Shown one piece after another: positions 35,639-45,184 of a stretch of 64,000 bases of DNA. Position numbers and translations under genes: made by a program. The first letter of the stretch is position 1; each line of letters starts with the position of its first letter. The notes beneath the pieces were generated by a model that did not search any database, was not told the DNA's origin, and was given only the letters and a program-made list of their open reading frames with translations. This DNA comes from JBCBDX01 sp039815825 (GTDB lineage Bacteria; Pseudomonadota; Alphaproteobacteria; Rhizobiales; Rhizobiaceae), in contig JBCBYO010000007.1 of NCBI GenBank assembly GCA_039815825.1, positions 44,100 through 108,099 of the forward strand, read 5' to 3'.

Positions 35639-36535
35639 ATGAGCGCGGAACAACCATCCTTCTGGTGCGGAAAAACGGTGCTGATATTTGGCGCTGGTTA
35701 TTCTGGCAAAGCGTTTGCAAAAAATGCGCATGCAGAAGGGGCAACTGTATTCGGGACAACACGGTCCCCAGACAAAATGGCGCCAGAAATCCGGGCCTAT
35801 TTGAACCCGGTTCAATTTGACGGCGAAGCGACCGATGAACTGCGAGCACTTATCAAGAAAGCGCACATAATTGTCCAATCCGTTTCGCCAGGCGAAGCTG
35901 GCGATCCTGTCGTCAACGCGATGGGTGAGGCGTTGGCTGACGCTTCGCCAAACTGGATGGCTTATCTGTCGACCGTTGGTGTTTACGGCAGTTATGATGG
36001 TGGCTGGGTTGATGAAACCGCGCGACCACGTCCGGTCTCCAAGCGTTCGGTTCAACGCGTTGCCGCTGAGGATGCGTGGCAAAGACTGGCTGAGACCAAC
36101 AGTGCCCCGTTAGCAATATTACGACTTTCCGGCATTTATGGTCCGGGTCGAAACGCTTTTTGTAACCTTGAAAAAGGTACCGCACGGCGGCTTGTGAAAC
36201 CCGGTCAGGTATTTAATCGTATTCACGTGGATGATATCGCAAGTTCGCTGATGTTCTTGGGCGAACAGCAGGCCGATGGTATTTTCAACGTGACCGACAA
36301 CCTACCGGCGCCGCCCCAGGACGTTGTCGAACATGCCGCCCTTTTAATGAAAGTTGATGTGCCGCCGCCCATTGATTTTGAAACTGCCACATTGTCGCCC
36401 ATGGCGCGTTCTTTTTACGGCGAAAACAAGCGCGTATCGAACGCCAAACTAAAAGAATTGGGCTTTGACTTTGACTATCCGGACTACAAAACTGCCTTCA
36501 ACCGCATGTGGGCTGATCATACTTGGCGCGGTTAG
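35639..36535 (+). CDS. NAD(P)-dependent epimerase/SDR (YeeZ-like)
   Basis: A 298-residue extended SDR with N-terminal LIFGAGYSGKAFAKNA, a YLSTVGVYG stretch, RLSGIYGPGRNAF and the HVDDIA segment. It resembles the YeeZ group of nucleotide-sugar-like epimerases of unknown substrate. Y-x3-K is not clear, which is common in this group. Its last 71 bases overlap, in another frame, the start of the RlpA-like gene. Confidence 0.85.
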   Translation: MSAEQPSFWCGKTVLIFGAGYSGKAFAKNAHAEGATVFGTTRSPDKMAPEIRAYLNPVQFDGEATDELRALIKKAHIIVQSVSPGEAGDPVVNAMGEALADASPNWMAYLSTVGVYGSYDGGWVDETARPRPVSKRSVQRVAAEDAWQRLAETNSAPLAILRLSGIYGPGRNAFCNLEKGTARRLVKPGQVFNRIHVDDIASSLMFLGEQQADGIFNVTDNLPAPPQDVVEHAALLMKVDVPPPIDFETATLSPMARSFYGENKRVSNAKLKELGFDFDYPDYKTAFNRMWADHTWRG

Positions 36536-36854
36536 CGCCGTTTCATTGAACGCCAGCACGCCAGCCATCGCTGCGGATCAGTGCGGCAGCGCCAGCTGGT
36601 ATGCACTAACCTCACAAACGGCATCAGGCGAATTGATGAACCCGAGCGCCCTGACGGCCGCGCACCGGACTTTGCCGTTCGGCACGAAAGTTCGGGTTAC
36701 CAACCGCACCAACGGACAATCGGTCATCGTGCGGATCAATGATCGTGGCCCTTTTATAAAGGGGCGGATTATTGATCTGTCAAAAGCAGCAGCGGCGCAG
36801 ATCGGTATGATCCGCGCCGGCCATGCGCCTGTTTGTTTTGAGGCGACGAGCTGA
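36465..36854 (+). CDS. Septal ring lytic transglycosylase RlpA family protein (small)
   Basis: A 129-residue secreted protein: signal peptide about residues 1-37 (n-region RTTK, hydrophobic core, cleavage near AIAA) and a double-psi beta-barrel domain containing ASWYALTSQTASGE, LPFGTKVRVTN and the RINDRGPF motif typical of RlpA. It lacks the SPOR domain of long RlpA. The start must be the TTG at 36465 or the TTG at 36471, inside the previous gene in another frame, giving up to 71 bases of overlap. No strong ribosome site is visible. Its stop abuts the convergent L,D-transpeptidase stop. Confidence 0.8.
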   Translation: MTLTIRTTKLPSTACGLIILGAVSAVSLNASTPAIAADQCGSASWYALTSQTASGELMNPSALTAAHRTLPFGTKVRVTNRTNGQSVIVRINDRGPFIKGRIIDLSKAAAAQIGMIRAGHAPVCFEATS

Positions 36855-38978
36855 TCAAATCGCGCGGGCAGCTGCGACCTTATCCAACGCTTTAATCAGA
36901 TGCTCATCGCGGTCGTAAATGTCGGCATGGTACTGCACTTTGCCATCATCATCGGGCCATGCAGTGAAGTAACTTACCCAAACGGGAATTGTTTCTGACA
37001 TTTTCTCGGTTTTCTCATACCCGCCCAGCTGGCTTTCGACATAGCTGACGCTTTTGCCGAGAACAGCAGCGGCCATCGCTCGTGGGTCTTGCAACCGCAC
37101 GCAGCCATGGCTGAAAGCACGCGCATCGCGAGCGAACAGGTTCCGGGCCGGGGTGTCATGCATGTAAATGGCGTGCCGGTTCGGGAACATGATCTTCAGC
37201 TCGCCCAACGCATTGCGCGGTCCCGGCTTCTGGCGAATATTATAGGGCACCTTTCCGCCAAATTGTGACCAGTTGACCGACGAGGATGACACCTGGCGGC
37301 CCGACTGGGTCGTGACAACAAAGCCATTTCGATCAAGGTAGCTTGGATCGGCACGCAATTTTGGCAGATATGAATTCACGATGATCGATTGTGGCACGCC
37401 CCAATAGGGATTGAACACAACATGCTCGATCTCGTCGTGGAAGAAATAGGTCTGATTTGACTTCTTGCCGACGATCGCACGCATCGCGAGTTTGGTTTCA
37501 CCATTTTCCTTATAACGTACACGGTACTCCGGCGCGTTGATCACCACCTGGCGGTCACCATAGGCCTCAGGGTGCCATCGCATGCGCTCCAGCGCTAACT
37601 CCAGACGCTCGATCTTTGACGCAACCGATTGAGATGCCAATCGAGACGCCGTCATGGGGCCGACAATTCCATCAGCCTTCAAGTTGAGATCACGTTGAAC
37701 ATCTTTAACGAGATCAACCAGCGCATCGTCGTAAAGCGTCCCGCCATTATAGGCTTCCAACAGCGCCTTATGCTTGTCGCGCGTCTCAGCGGACATGCGG
37801 CGCTCCATACCCTGCATGACAGCCGGTAGCGCTTCGTTGGTGTCACCTGGACGGAGCAGAATTTTGGACGGAATTGGCAGAATATTATCTGTCTGACCTT
37901 GGAGTTCGGCCAGTTCCTCTTGCAGCATGCGGTATTCGCTTTGCTGCGGTGTGAGGCTTACAAACCAATCCGTCGCATCCGATGTTTCAACAAGGCCGGC
38001 CACGGCTTGTGTCGCCGTAAGACGTTCTTTGCCGAAATCATGATAGCCGGATATCTTGTTGGGCTCGATCGCGCCATTTTTCAGATCGAGTGAAAAACGG
38101 ACGGCGCGGGCAGTCAATTCGACATCGAAAGCAATCAACTGGCGGGCGCGCTCTACCGGCGTTTCGGACAAAGTGGGCATGACGACCGCATAGTGTTCAT
38201 TGTTCAGCCCATGTGTCTGCGCCGCGCCAAGTGCTGCCAGTATCGTGTTGGCATTATCCCCAATGCTGTTCCCGTCTGACCATATAAAGTCCCGCCGCTC
38301 GGCATAAAGTTCGCGAACCGCATCAGCGATGTCTTTTTCAACCTTGATCGAACCATCGACAGGCGCGCCAGCTGCTACCTCAAAGAGATCTGCAGACGAG
38401 AGGCGGACCGGAGCCGCTTCAAGCACGGTCATTTGCGGTGTCGAACTCGCTTGCTCAATCTTTGGTGGCTGTGCGCCCAATAGCGTCATTTCCGGCAAAG
38501 CGATTTCGTTCTGCTCGACCGCCTCAGCCGTTTGGTTCGCCACATCGTTAATGGGCGGCGCGGTGCCTTCCAGCACGACCATGGGCGGCATGACGATCTG
38601 CGACGATTGAGCGGCGATGGTTGCAGCGGTAATCGATCCGGTGCTCGCCATGTCCGGGATCAATGTTGCTAATGGAACGTCTTGCAATGCCGCGACTTGA
38701 TAGTTGAGGAATTGAGGCCCTCTTATGCGCTTGATTGGCGCGACGGGGCGGCTTTGTCCTTGCGCAGCGCTAGTTCCGGCGGCTCGCTCACGCAATTCCT
38801 TGCGTTGCTTGCGGCGTTCGCGGCGGCGCTGGCGCTCTTCGGAATCGCTGACCAAAACAACGGGCACATCTGACTTAACCTTTGGCAGGGTAAGAGTGCC
38901 GAAAGGCGCAGCTTGACCAACCGCTGGCATCGCGACACTGACGACCAACAGGACGGTTAGAATTTTTTTGGCGGACAT
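36855..38978 (-). CDS. L,D-transpeptidase (YcbB-like)
   Basis: A 707-residue exported enzyme making 3-3 cross-links or attaching proteins to peptidoglycan. There is a signal peptide (about 1-23), a low-complexity, proline/alanine/valine-rich region with repeated P-P/Q-x-V-L-E-type phrases to about residue 190, the L,D-transpeptidase scaffold, a peptidoglycan-binding domain around 420-450 and the catalytic YkuD domain with Cys626 in SHGCVRLQDP. It is about 90 residues longer than E. coli YcbB because of the N-terminal insert. It is convergent with the RlpA-like gene. Confidence 0.93.
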   Translation of the reverse strand: MSAKKILTVLLVVSVAMPAVGQAAPFGTLTLPKVKSDVPVVLVSDSEERQRRRERRKQRKELRERAAGTSAAQGQSRPVAPIKRIRGPQFLNYQVAALQDVPLATLIPDMASTGSITAATIAAQSSQIVMPPMVVLEGTAPPINDVANQTAEAVEQNEIALPEMTLLGAQPPKIEQASSTPQMTVLEAAPVRLSSADLFEVAAGAPVDGSIKVEKDIADAVRELYAERRDFIWSDGNSIGDNANTILAALGAAQTHGLNNEHYAVVMPTLSETPVERARQLIAFDVELTARAVRFSLDLKNGAIEPNKISGYHDFGKERLTATQAVAGLVETSDATDWFVSLTPQQSEYRMLQEELAELQGQTDNILPIPSKILLRPGDTNEALPAVMQGMERRMSAETRDKHKALLEAYNGGTLYDDALVDLVKDVQRDLNLKADGIVGPMTASRLASQSVASKIERLELALERMRWHPEAYGDRQVVINAPEYRVRYKENGETKLAMRAIVGKKSNQTYFFHDEIEHVVFNPYWGVPQSIIVNSYLPKLRADPSYLDRNGFVVTTQSGRQVSSSSVNWSQFGGKVPYNIRQKPGPRNALGELKIMFPNRHAIYMHDTPARNLFARDARAFSHGCVRLQDPRAMAAAVLGKSVSYVESQLGGYEKTEKMSETIPVWVSYFTAWPDDDGKVQYHADIYDRDEHLIKALDKVAAARAI

Positions 38979-39145
38979 TAGATCACTCCCTCGCGCGCGA
39001 AACTACAAAAATGCCACAATTCAGGCAATGCGCCACACGCCGCAATTTTAGGCGAATTTATGAAAAATGCGTGATGACAGCAGTTTTGCAAAGCAACTCA
39101 CGATGATTATTGCCGCGCCAATGATCGCGCGCTAAGCGTTTAAGC

Positions 39146-42052
39146 ATGAAATCCGGTGATCATCTCTTTCTCGTCGACGGTTCGGCCTATATTTTTCGCG
39201 CGTTCCACGCACTTCCCCCGCTGACACGAAAATCCGACGGGTTACCCGTCGGCGCGGTGTCAGGCTTTTGCAACATGCTCTGGAAGCTCCTGCAAAACGC
39301 CCGCGATACGAATGTGGGCGTTACGCCGACCCATTTTGCGGTCATTTTCGACTATTCTTCCAAGACATTCCGCAACGACCTTTATGCCGACTACAAGGCC
39401 AACCGGGACGAGCCACCGGAAGATTTGCGTCCGCAATTTGGCTTGATTCGGGAGGCTACGCGGGCGTTCAACGTGCCTTGCATCGAAACGGAAGGCTATG
39501 AAGCCGATGACATCATTGCTGCCTACTGCAAAGAGGTAGAAGCCGTCGGCGCGGAGGCCACGATCGTTTCATCTGACAAGGACTTGATGCAGCTCGTTAG
39601 CGATAAAGTGTCGATGTATGACACGATGAAAGACAAGCAGATCGGGATCGCCGAAGTCATTGAAAAGTTCGGCGTCGGCCCGGAAAAAATGATCGACCTG
39701 CAGTCGCTTACCGGTGATTCGACAGACAATATTCCCGGTGTGCCTGGCATCGGCCCCAAAACCGCCGCCCAGCTTTTGGATGAATATGGTGATCTTGACA
39801 CGCTCCTTGCGCGCGCGTCTGAGATCAAGCAGAACAAACGGCGTGAAAACCTGATCAATTTCGCCGATCAAGCAGTCTTGTCCCGCAAACTGGTGACGCT
39901 CGACGTCAACACGCCCCTTGATTTGCCGCTCGATGCGCTGGCGCTGGAGCCACAGGATGGACCCAAACTCATCAGCTTCTTAAAGGCTATGGAATTTACG
40001 TCGCTGACGCGGCGGGTCGCAGAGGAAACCGGCGCGGATGCGGGCAGTATTGATGCGGCAAGTGTTACTGTCGCCGAGGGAAGCGCCGCACGTGGGCCCG
40101 ACCTTGACGCGACCGATACTAACGAAGACGCACCCCTCGAAGATAGCTGGACGCCCTCTGCCCTGGCCGATGCGCGCGCAACAGCTGCAGCGTCTGCGCA
40201 GTTCGACACTGACAAATATGCCTGTGTCCGAGATCTGTCCGCGCTCAATGACTGGATCGGCAAGGCGCGCGAAGCGGGGATCGTGGCGTTTGACACCGAG
40301 ACCGATTCGCTAGACGCGATGCAGGCCAATCTCGTCGGCTTCTCGCTGTCGCATGCAGAAAACGAGGCCTGTTATGTGCCGCTGCAACACCGGGATGGGG
40401 ATGGTGATCTGCTGGGTGGCGGGGGTCTTGTGGACGGACAAATCCCAATGGACGATGCGCTGGCGGCGCTAAAAACGCTGCTGGAAGATCCATCCATCCT
40501 GATCATTGGCCAAAACATAAAATATGATTGGCTGGTGATGCATCGCTATGGCATCGACATCGCGGCCTTTGATGACACGATGTTGCTCTCCTACGTTGCT
40601 GACGCGGGTAATGGTGGGCAGGGTATGGACGCGCTGTCGGACAAATGGTTGGGCCACAAACCGATTGCCTACAAAGACATCGCAGGCACCGGCAAAAAGG
40701 CCGTCACCTTCGACAAGATCGCGCTTGATGTTGCCACCCAATACGCCGCCGAAGATGCCGACATCACGCTACGACTATGGCGGATTTTGAAGGCCCGCGT
40801 GCAGGCCGCCGGTTTGGTGCGAGTCTACGAGCGGTTGGAGCGACCGTTGGTGCCGGTGATCGCCCGTATGGAAGAGCGTGGTGTTTCGGTCGACCGGCAA
40901 ATCCTGTCGCGCCTGTCGGGCGAATTTGCTCAAAAAGCGGGGGCGTTCGAGGATGAAATTTATGAATTAGCCGGCGAAAAGTTCAATGTCGGCTCGCCCA
41001 AACAATTGGGTGAAATCCTGTTTGACAAGATGAGCCTGCCCGGCGGCAAGAAAACCAAAACCGGCCAATGGGCAACGGGCGCGCAGCAACTGGAAGATCT
41101 GGCCGCCGAAGGTCATGAACTGCCGCGCAAGATTGTCGATTGGCGCCAGCTCACCAAGCTTAAATCCACCTACACGGACGCTTTGCCTGGTTACATCAAC
41201 CCTGAAACAAAGCGTGTGCACACCTCCTACTCAATGGCGGCGACATCGACCGGGCGGCTGTCATCGTCGGAACCAAATCTGCAAAACATCCCGATCCGCA
41301 CGGCGGAAGGGAGACGCATCCGCACCGCATTTGTGGCTGAAAAAGGCAATAAGCTAATTTCGGCAGACTATAGCCAGATCGAATTGCGCGTGCTGGCGCA
41401 TGTCGCGGATATACCCCAGCTGAAGCAGGCTTTTGCCGACGGCATCGACATTCACGCCATGACGGCGTCAGAAATGTTCAACGTACCGCTTGATGAGATG
41501 ACGCCGGAGGTGCGCCGCAACGCCAAGGCGATTAATTTCGGGATCATATACGGCATTTCCGCATTCGGCCTGGCGAACAATTTGGGCATCGAGCGGTCGG
41601 AGGCTTCCGACTATATCAAAACCTATTTTGAGCGCTTTCCGGGCATTAAAGGTTATATGGATGACACAAAGGCCTTTGCCCGCGAGCACGGCTATGTGGA
41701 GACGATCTTCGGTCGCCGCGCGCACTATCCGGACATTCGCTCATCCAACCCGTCTGTGCGCGCCTTTAATGAACGCGCGGCGATCAATGCGCCGATCCAA
41801 GGGTCAGCCGCAGACATTATCCGCCGTGCCATGGTGCGCATGGAACAGGCGCTGTGTGATGCGTCGCTATCAGCAAAAATGTTGCTGCAAGTCCATGATG
41901 AATTGATCTTTGAAACACCGGAAGATGAGGTTAACAAAACCATTCCGGTTGTGAAACAAATAATGGAAAACGCGGCCATGCCGGCCGTTAATATGAGCGT
42001 GCCACTAGCGGTGGATGCCGAAGCGGCGGATGATTGGGATGGGGCGCATTAG
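39146..42052 (+). CDS. polA: DNA polymerase I
   Basis: A 968-residue repair and Okazaki-fragment polymerase with three domains: 5'-3' exonuclease (about 1-290, including FRAFHALPPL and the HhH motif GVPGIGPKTAAQLL), 3'-5' proofreading exonuclease (about 355-555, with catalytic FDTETDS and YAAEDADITL intact) and polymerase (about 580-968, including DYSQIELR, RRNAKAINFGIIYG and VHDELIFE). All catalytic signatures are present. Between the first two domains is an acidic linker of about 50 residues. Divergent from the L,D-transpeptidase gene. Confidence 0.97.
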   Translation: MKSGDHLFLVDGSAYIFRAFHALPPLTRKSDGLPVGAVSGFCNMLWKLLQNARDTNVGVTPTHFAVIFDYSSKTFRNDLYADYKANRDEPPEDLRPQFGLIREATRAFNVPCIETEGYEADDIIAAYCKEVEAVGAEATIVSSDKDLMQLVSDKVSMYDTMKDKQIGIAEVIEKFGVGPEKMIDLQSLTGDSTDNIPGVPGIGPKTAAQLLDEYGDLDTLLARASEIKQNKRRENLINFADQAVLSRKLVTLDVNTPLDLPLDALALEPQDGPKLISFLKAMEFTSLTRRVAEETGADAGSIDAASVTVAEGSAARGPDLDATDTNEDAPLEDSWTPSALADARATAAASAQFDTDKYACVRDLSALNDWIGKAREAGIVAFDTETDSLDAMQANLVGFSLSHAENEACYVPLQHRDGDGDLLGGGGLVDGQIPMDDALAALKTLLEDPSILIIGQNIKYDWLVMHRYGIDIAAFDDTMLLSYVADAGNGGQGMDALSDKWLGHKPIAYKDIAGTGKKAVTFDKIALDVATQYAAEDADITLRLWRILKARVQAAGLVRVYERLERPLVPVIARMEERGVSVDRQILSRLSGEFAQKAGAFEDEIYELAGEKFNVGSPKQLGEILFDKMSLPGGKKTKTGQWATGAQQLEDLAAEGHELPRKIVDWRQLTKLKSTYTDALPGYINPETKRVHTSYSMAATSTGRLSSSEPNLQNIPIRTAEGRRIRTAFVAEKGNKLISADYSQIELRVLAHVADIPQLKQAFADGIDIHAMTASEMFNVPLDEMTPEVRRNAKAINFGIIYGISAFGLANNLGIERSEASDYIKTYFERFPGIKGYMDDTKAFAREHGYVETIFGRRAHYPDIRSSNPSVRAFNERAAINAPIQGSAADIIRRAMVRMEQALCDASLSAKMLLQVHDELIFETPEDEVNKTIPVVKQIMENAAMPAVNMSVPLAVDAEAADDWDGAH

Positions 42053-42099
42053 GGGGTTGGTTGCCGTTGAGCGGTGGTATTCATCCCGTTGAGTTTCGG

Positions 42100-42156
42100 C
42101 CCAAAGCGGACGATCGTGGTTCATGGTCTGAATGTCCGTTCCGAGCCCAAAGCGGA
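42100..42156 (+). repeat. Vestigial repeat fragments containing CCCAAAGCGGA
   Basis: The 11-mer CCCAAAGCGGA occurs at 42100-42110 and 42146-42156, 46 bases apart, in the non-coding gap after polA. The bases between include TGTCCG, the complementary core. Similar fragments (GCGGACATTT) occur at 61052-61061 and, reversed, at 58348-58357. They recall short interspersed sequences frequent in gaps of rhizobial genomes; function unknown. Confidence 0.4.
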
Positions 42157-42254
42157 TGTCCTTGACTTCAACAAATGCACTTTTGGATTTGTTGAAACAT
42201 AGCCCGTGCAGTAAGATGGCGTTTTGGTCCTCCCCATATTCTGGCACATTCCAC

Positions 42255-42809
42255 ATGAGCGAAACTGTTACCATTGTCGTTAGACAAAAAGTCAAACTTG
42301 GCCATGAAGCAGCATATGAAGCCTGGCTAAAACGCATGACCGAAGGTGCAAGAGCGAAGTTTCCCGGCTATTTGGGCGTCGGATTTCACCGCCCTGAAGA
42401 ACCCGGCGGCCACTATCGGCAGATTTTCCGCTTTGACAGCATTGAGGAATTGGAGGATTTCGAGCGTTCTGACTATCGTGCCAAAATGCTAGCAGAGGGA
42501 GCGGAAAACTTTGCAGCCGATCCGGCATTTGAACGCATGACCGGCCTTGAGTTCTGGTTTGATCCACCCCGAGGCACCAAGGTGGCGCAACCGAGCCCGC
42601 ACCGTATGGCGCTGGTCATGATTGTAGTAGTTTTCACAATGATACTGATCCTCAGCACGATCATTGGCATGCTCACACCGGGCTGGCCGTCGCCGCTTCG
42701 TCTTTTATTGACCGTCACTATCCAAGTTATGCTGATGACCTATGTCGTGATGCCTAGGCTGACGCCGCTTATTGCCCGCTTTATTTATCCGAGCACAAAA
42801 ACAGTTTAG
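42255..42809 (+). CDS. Antibiotic biosynthesis monooxygenase (ABM) domain membrane protein
   Basis: A 184-residue protein: residues about 5-100 match the ABM dimeric alpha/beta barrel (VTIVVRQKVKLGHEAAYEAWL and ERMTGLEFWFDPP), and residues about 115-180 hold two transmembrane helices. ABM domains are small enzymes or ligand-binding folds; the membrane-anchored form is common in proteobacteria with unknown role. The frame is open from an ATG at 42132, but ATG at 42255 begins the homologous part; the extra 41 codons are in the repeat-containing gap. Confidence 0.82.
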   Translation: MSETVTIVVRQKVKLGHEAAYEAWLKRMTEGARAKFPGYLGVGFHRPEEPGGHYRQIFRFDSIEELEDFERSDYRAKMLAEGAENFAADPAFERMTGLEFWFDPPRGTKVAQPSPHRMALVMIVVVFTMILILSTIIGMLTPGWPSPLRLLLTVTIQVMLMTYVVMPRLTPLIARFIYPSTKTV

Positions 42810-42909
42810 GTGGTCGGAAATCCTCATTTCGATCCGAAGCAGTCGAGGGATTGTTTTGGGCAGTTCCGCAAGGTGACCAAAACTTTGAACAGTCCAGGTA
42901 GGTTTGAAA

Positions 42910-43926
42910 ATGAGCGCCACGAACCAGCGAAATAAAGCAATAGCAAAAGGATGGTGGGAGGCGTCAGACACGGCACCGCTCAGCGAGCTTTTGGGCATGG
43001 CTTCGCAAAGACTCAAAGACGATGTGATTTGGCAAGGATTCTCTCCGATCGGAGATTTGTCAGGGGCCGAAAAAATCGTCGATGTGTTTATCCGGCCTTT
43101 GCGGGAAGCGTTCCCGGACCTTAATCGAGAGATCCACATTGCTATGGGTGGAGTATCGAACGGAAAGGCCGACGGTGGTGCTGACGGGGCGCATTGGGTC
43201 GGCGGGACAGGCTATCTTTGCGGAACACAGACAAAAAAACTCTGGGGTATCCCCGCTCGAAATACAAAACTTCGCCTGCGTTGGGGAGAGTTTCTCGAGT
43301 TCGATGAAGATGGGCAAATCGTCCGGATTCACCTACTGATCGATGTCATCGACTGGCTGGAGCAGTTGGGCCTTTCGCCTTTGCCGCCATCGCGGGGAGT
43401 GCCCTTCGTATATCCGGCGCCTACAGGGCTGTCTGGTGACATGTGGGAAGATCAAGGAGACGCATCTGCGCTTCTCACCTTCGCGCGGCAGTTCATATTT
43501 GGCGGCTTGAACGCATTTGATCAGTCGAGCCTGAAGACCATGAAAATGGCGGATTACTTCCATCCAAATCTCAAATGGTATGGACCCGGCGGAATTGGCG
43601 CCTGTTTGTCACTCTCTGAATTTGAGGACCTGCATCAGCGCCCTTGGCTCACTGCCTACCCGGACCGCAAGGTGGGAGACCTCGATAACCTGATCGCTGA
43701 AGGGGACTTCGTAGGCGCCTCAAGCCTTCCGGGTGTCTTCCTTACCCATACCGGGCCTTACCTCGGCTACCAACCGACACAGCGACGAGCCGGCGTGAAC
43801 GGCATCGACTTTTGGCGCCACGAGCATGGCCAATTCACCGAGAATTGGGTTTTCGTGGATATGCTTCATCTATTCGGCCAGTTCGAAATTGATCTGATGG
43901 AGCGTGTTCGTCACATGACAACGTAG
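42910..43926 (+). CDS. Tandem SnoaL/NTF2-like domain protein
   Basis: A 338-residue protein with two consecutive SnoaL-type polyketide cyclase / NTF2-like domains, residues about 8-160 and 180-335. Signs are the W..F.P.GD..G...I......PL..AFPD..R pattern of the first domain and a repeated FW.H..G...ENWVFVD.L in the second. TTG at 42904 precedes ATG at 42910; AGGTAGG upstream supports the ATG. Such proteins are called ester cyclases or nuclear transport factor 2 family; the substrate is unknown. It lies beside the catabolic island but is not clearly part of it. Confidence 0.78.
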   Translation: MSATNQRNKAIAKGWWEASDTAPLSELLGMASQRLKDDVIWQGFSPIGDLSGAEKIVDVFIRPLREAFPDLNREIHIAMGGVSNGKADGGADGAHWVGGTGYLCGTQTKKLWGIPARNTKLRLRWGEFLEFDEDGQIVRIHLLIDVIDWLEQLGLSPLPPSRGVPFVYPAPTGLSGDMWEDQGDASALLTFARQFIFGGLNAFDQSSLKTMKMADYFHPNLKWYGPGGIGACLSLSEFEDLHQRPWLTAYPDRKVGDLDNLIAEGDFVGASSLPGVFLTHTGPYLGYQPTQRRAGVNGIDFWRHEHGQFTENWVFVDMLHLFGQFEIDLMERVRHMTT

Positions 43927-44050
43927 TAGCCTGGAAGATCGGATTGTCGGCTTAGTAGAAGACTACCTTGAGCCCTTACCAGCCATTCTATCATGACACG
44001 CGTGACCTGTTCGTGCCACAGATAGGCCTTTTTAGACGGCTTGTTCCTAT

Positions 44051-45184
44051 TCATTGGACGGGTTTGTTCAGGTCCATCAAACGTTGTGCTGCGAACGGGT
44101 AAATCTGCCGATTGGTGCCGCCGTGAACAACGAGATCGGCAATAATGGCACCAACCACCGGAACCAATTGAAACCCATGCCCGGAAAAGCCGAAAGCATG
44201 AAAGACCCCTGGGCTGTTTGCGGATGGGCCAATCACTGGCAACAGATCCTTGGTCTTGGCTTCAATTCCTGCCCAAGTCCTGACGATCCGCAGGTTGCCG
44301 ACCGTCGGAAATAATTCCGTGGCTGCTTGGGCGCTCTTTGCCAACTCCACAAAATTGACAGCACTCTTCTGCATTTTGACATCAGCATGGCCCTGGAGGC
44401 CTCCACCGATGACAAGGGTACCTTGTCTTGTTTGCTTGAAGGAAAGCGGGCGCCCGGCAAGACTGACCACTGGCTTGACAAATTCGGAAATACGCTCGGT
44501 GACCATCATCATCGAAGCCTTGTGGCCGAGCGGTATATCATCGCCGATCATCGCCGCGATGGTTGCCGCCCACGCTCCCGCGGCATTAACGATAACGGGC
44601 GCGAGAAAGTTCCGGCCGTCGGCCTTGACCAGCCAATCTGAATGGACACGCTCGATCGCAGTCACACCGCATCCTTCAATGATTTTGGCACCGGCCTTTT
44701 CAACACTGGCGCGGAACGCTTTTAATGTCTTGTGTGGATCGGCAGCGCCATCACTGCGAACGATGAGCCCTGCAACACATTTATCGGCGATGGATGGAAT
44801 TAGTCGACGCAGCTCAGACTGCTCGATCAGTTCTTCATGCTCAAAGCCTGCAGCGTGTGATTTTGCGAGTCGCGTCTCAAGTATCGCGATGTCTTTTTCC
44901 TGGGATGCTACTTTGACCTGACCATGGGCGTGAAAGCCGCAGTCGTCGCCGACTATATGCCCGATATTGTGCCACATATCAGACGCTTCAAATGCAATTG
45001 GCAGCTCTTCCAGCGCGCGATCGAGTGTGCGGACACCGGCGGCAGATCCGCCTGACGCATGGCGGCCAACCCAAGAACGCTCCAGTACAATGGTGCGCTG
45101 TCCAGCGCGGGCTAAATGCAACGCTGCTGAAAGGCCGTGAAGGCCACCACCTATCACGATCGCATCGATACTTTGAATGTTCAT
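44051..45184 (-). CDS. FAD-dependent oxidoreductase, DAO family (beta-like subunit of set 1)
   Basis: A 377-residue flavoprotein with the N-terminal dinucleotide motif GGGLHGLSAALHLARAG and the DAO end motif FGFSGHGFQLVP. It matches the amine/amino acid dehydrogenase subunits HcnC, OoxB or the D-hydroxyproline dehydrogenase beta subunit, which oxidise a C-N bond. It overlaps the BFD-containing flavoprotein gene by 4 bases and should associate with that and the 2Fe-2S protein as one complex, passing electrons to the respiratory chain. Substrate unknown. Last gene of the minus-strand unit 48573-44051. Confidence 0.88.
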   Translation of the reverse strand: MNIQSIDAIVIGGGLHGLSAALHLARAGQRTIVLERSWVGRHASGGSAAGVRTLDRALEELPIAFEASDMWHNIGHIVGDDCGFHAHGQVKVASQEKDIAILETRLAKSHAAGFEHEELIEQSELRRLIPSIADKCVAGLIVRSDGAADPHKTLKAFRASVEKAGAKIIEGCGVTAIERVHSDWLVKADGRNFLAPVIVNAAGAWAATIAAMIGDDIPLGHKASMMMVTERISEFVKPVVSLAGRPLSFKQTRQGTLVIGGGLQGHADVKMQKSAVNFVELAKSAQAATELFPTVGNLRIVRTWAGIEAKTKDLLPVIGPSANSPGVFHAFGFSGHGFQLVPVVGAIIADLVVHGGTNRQIYPFAAQRLMDLNKPVQ

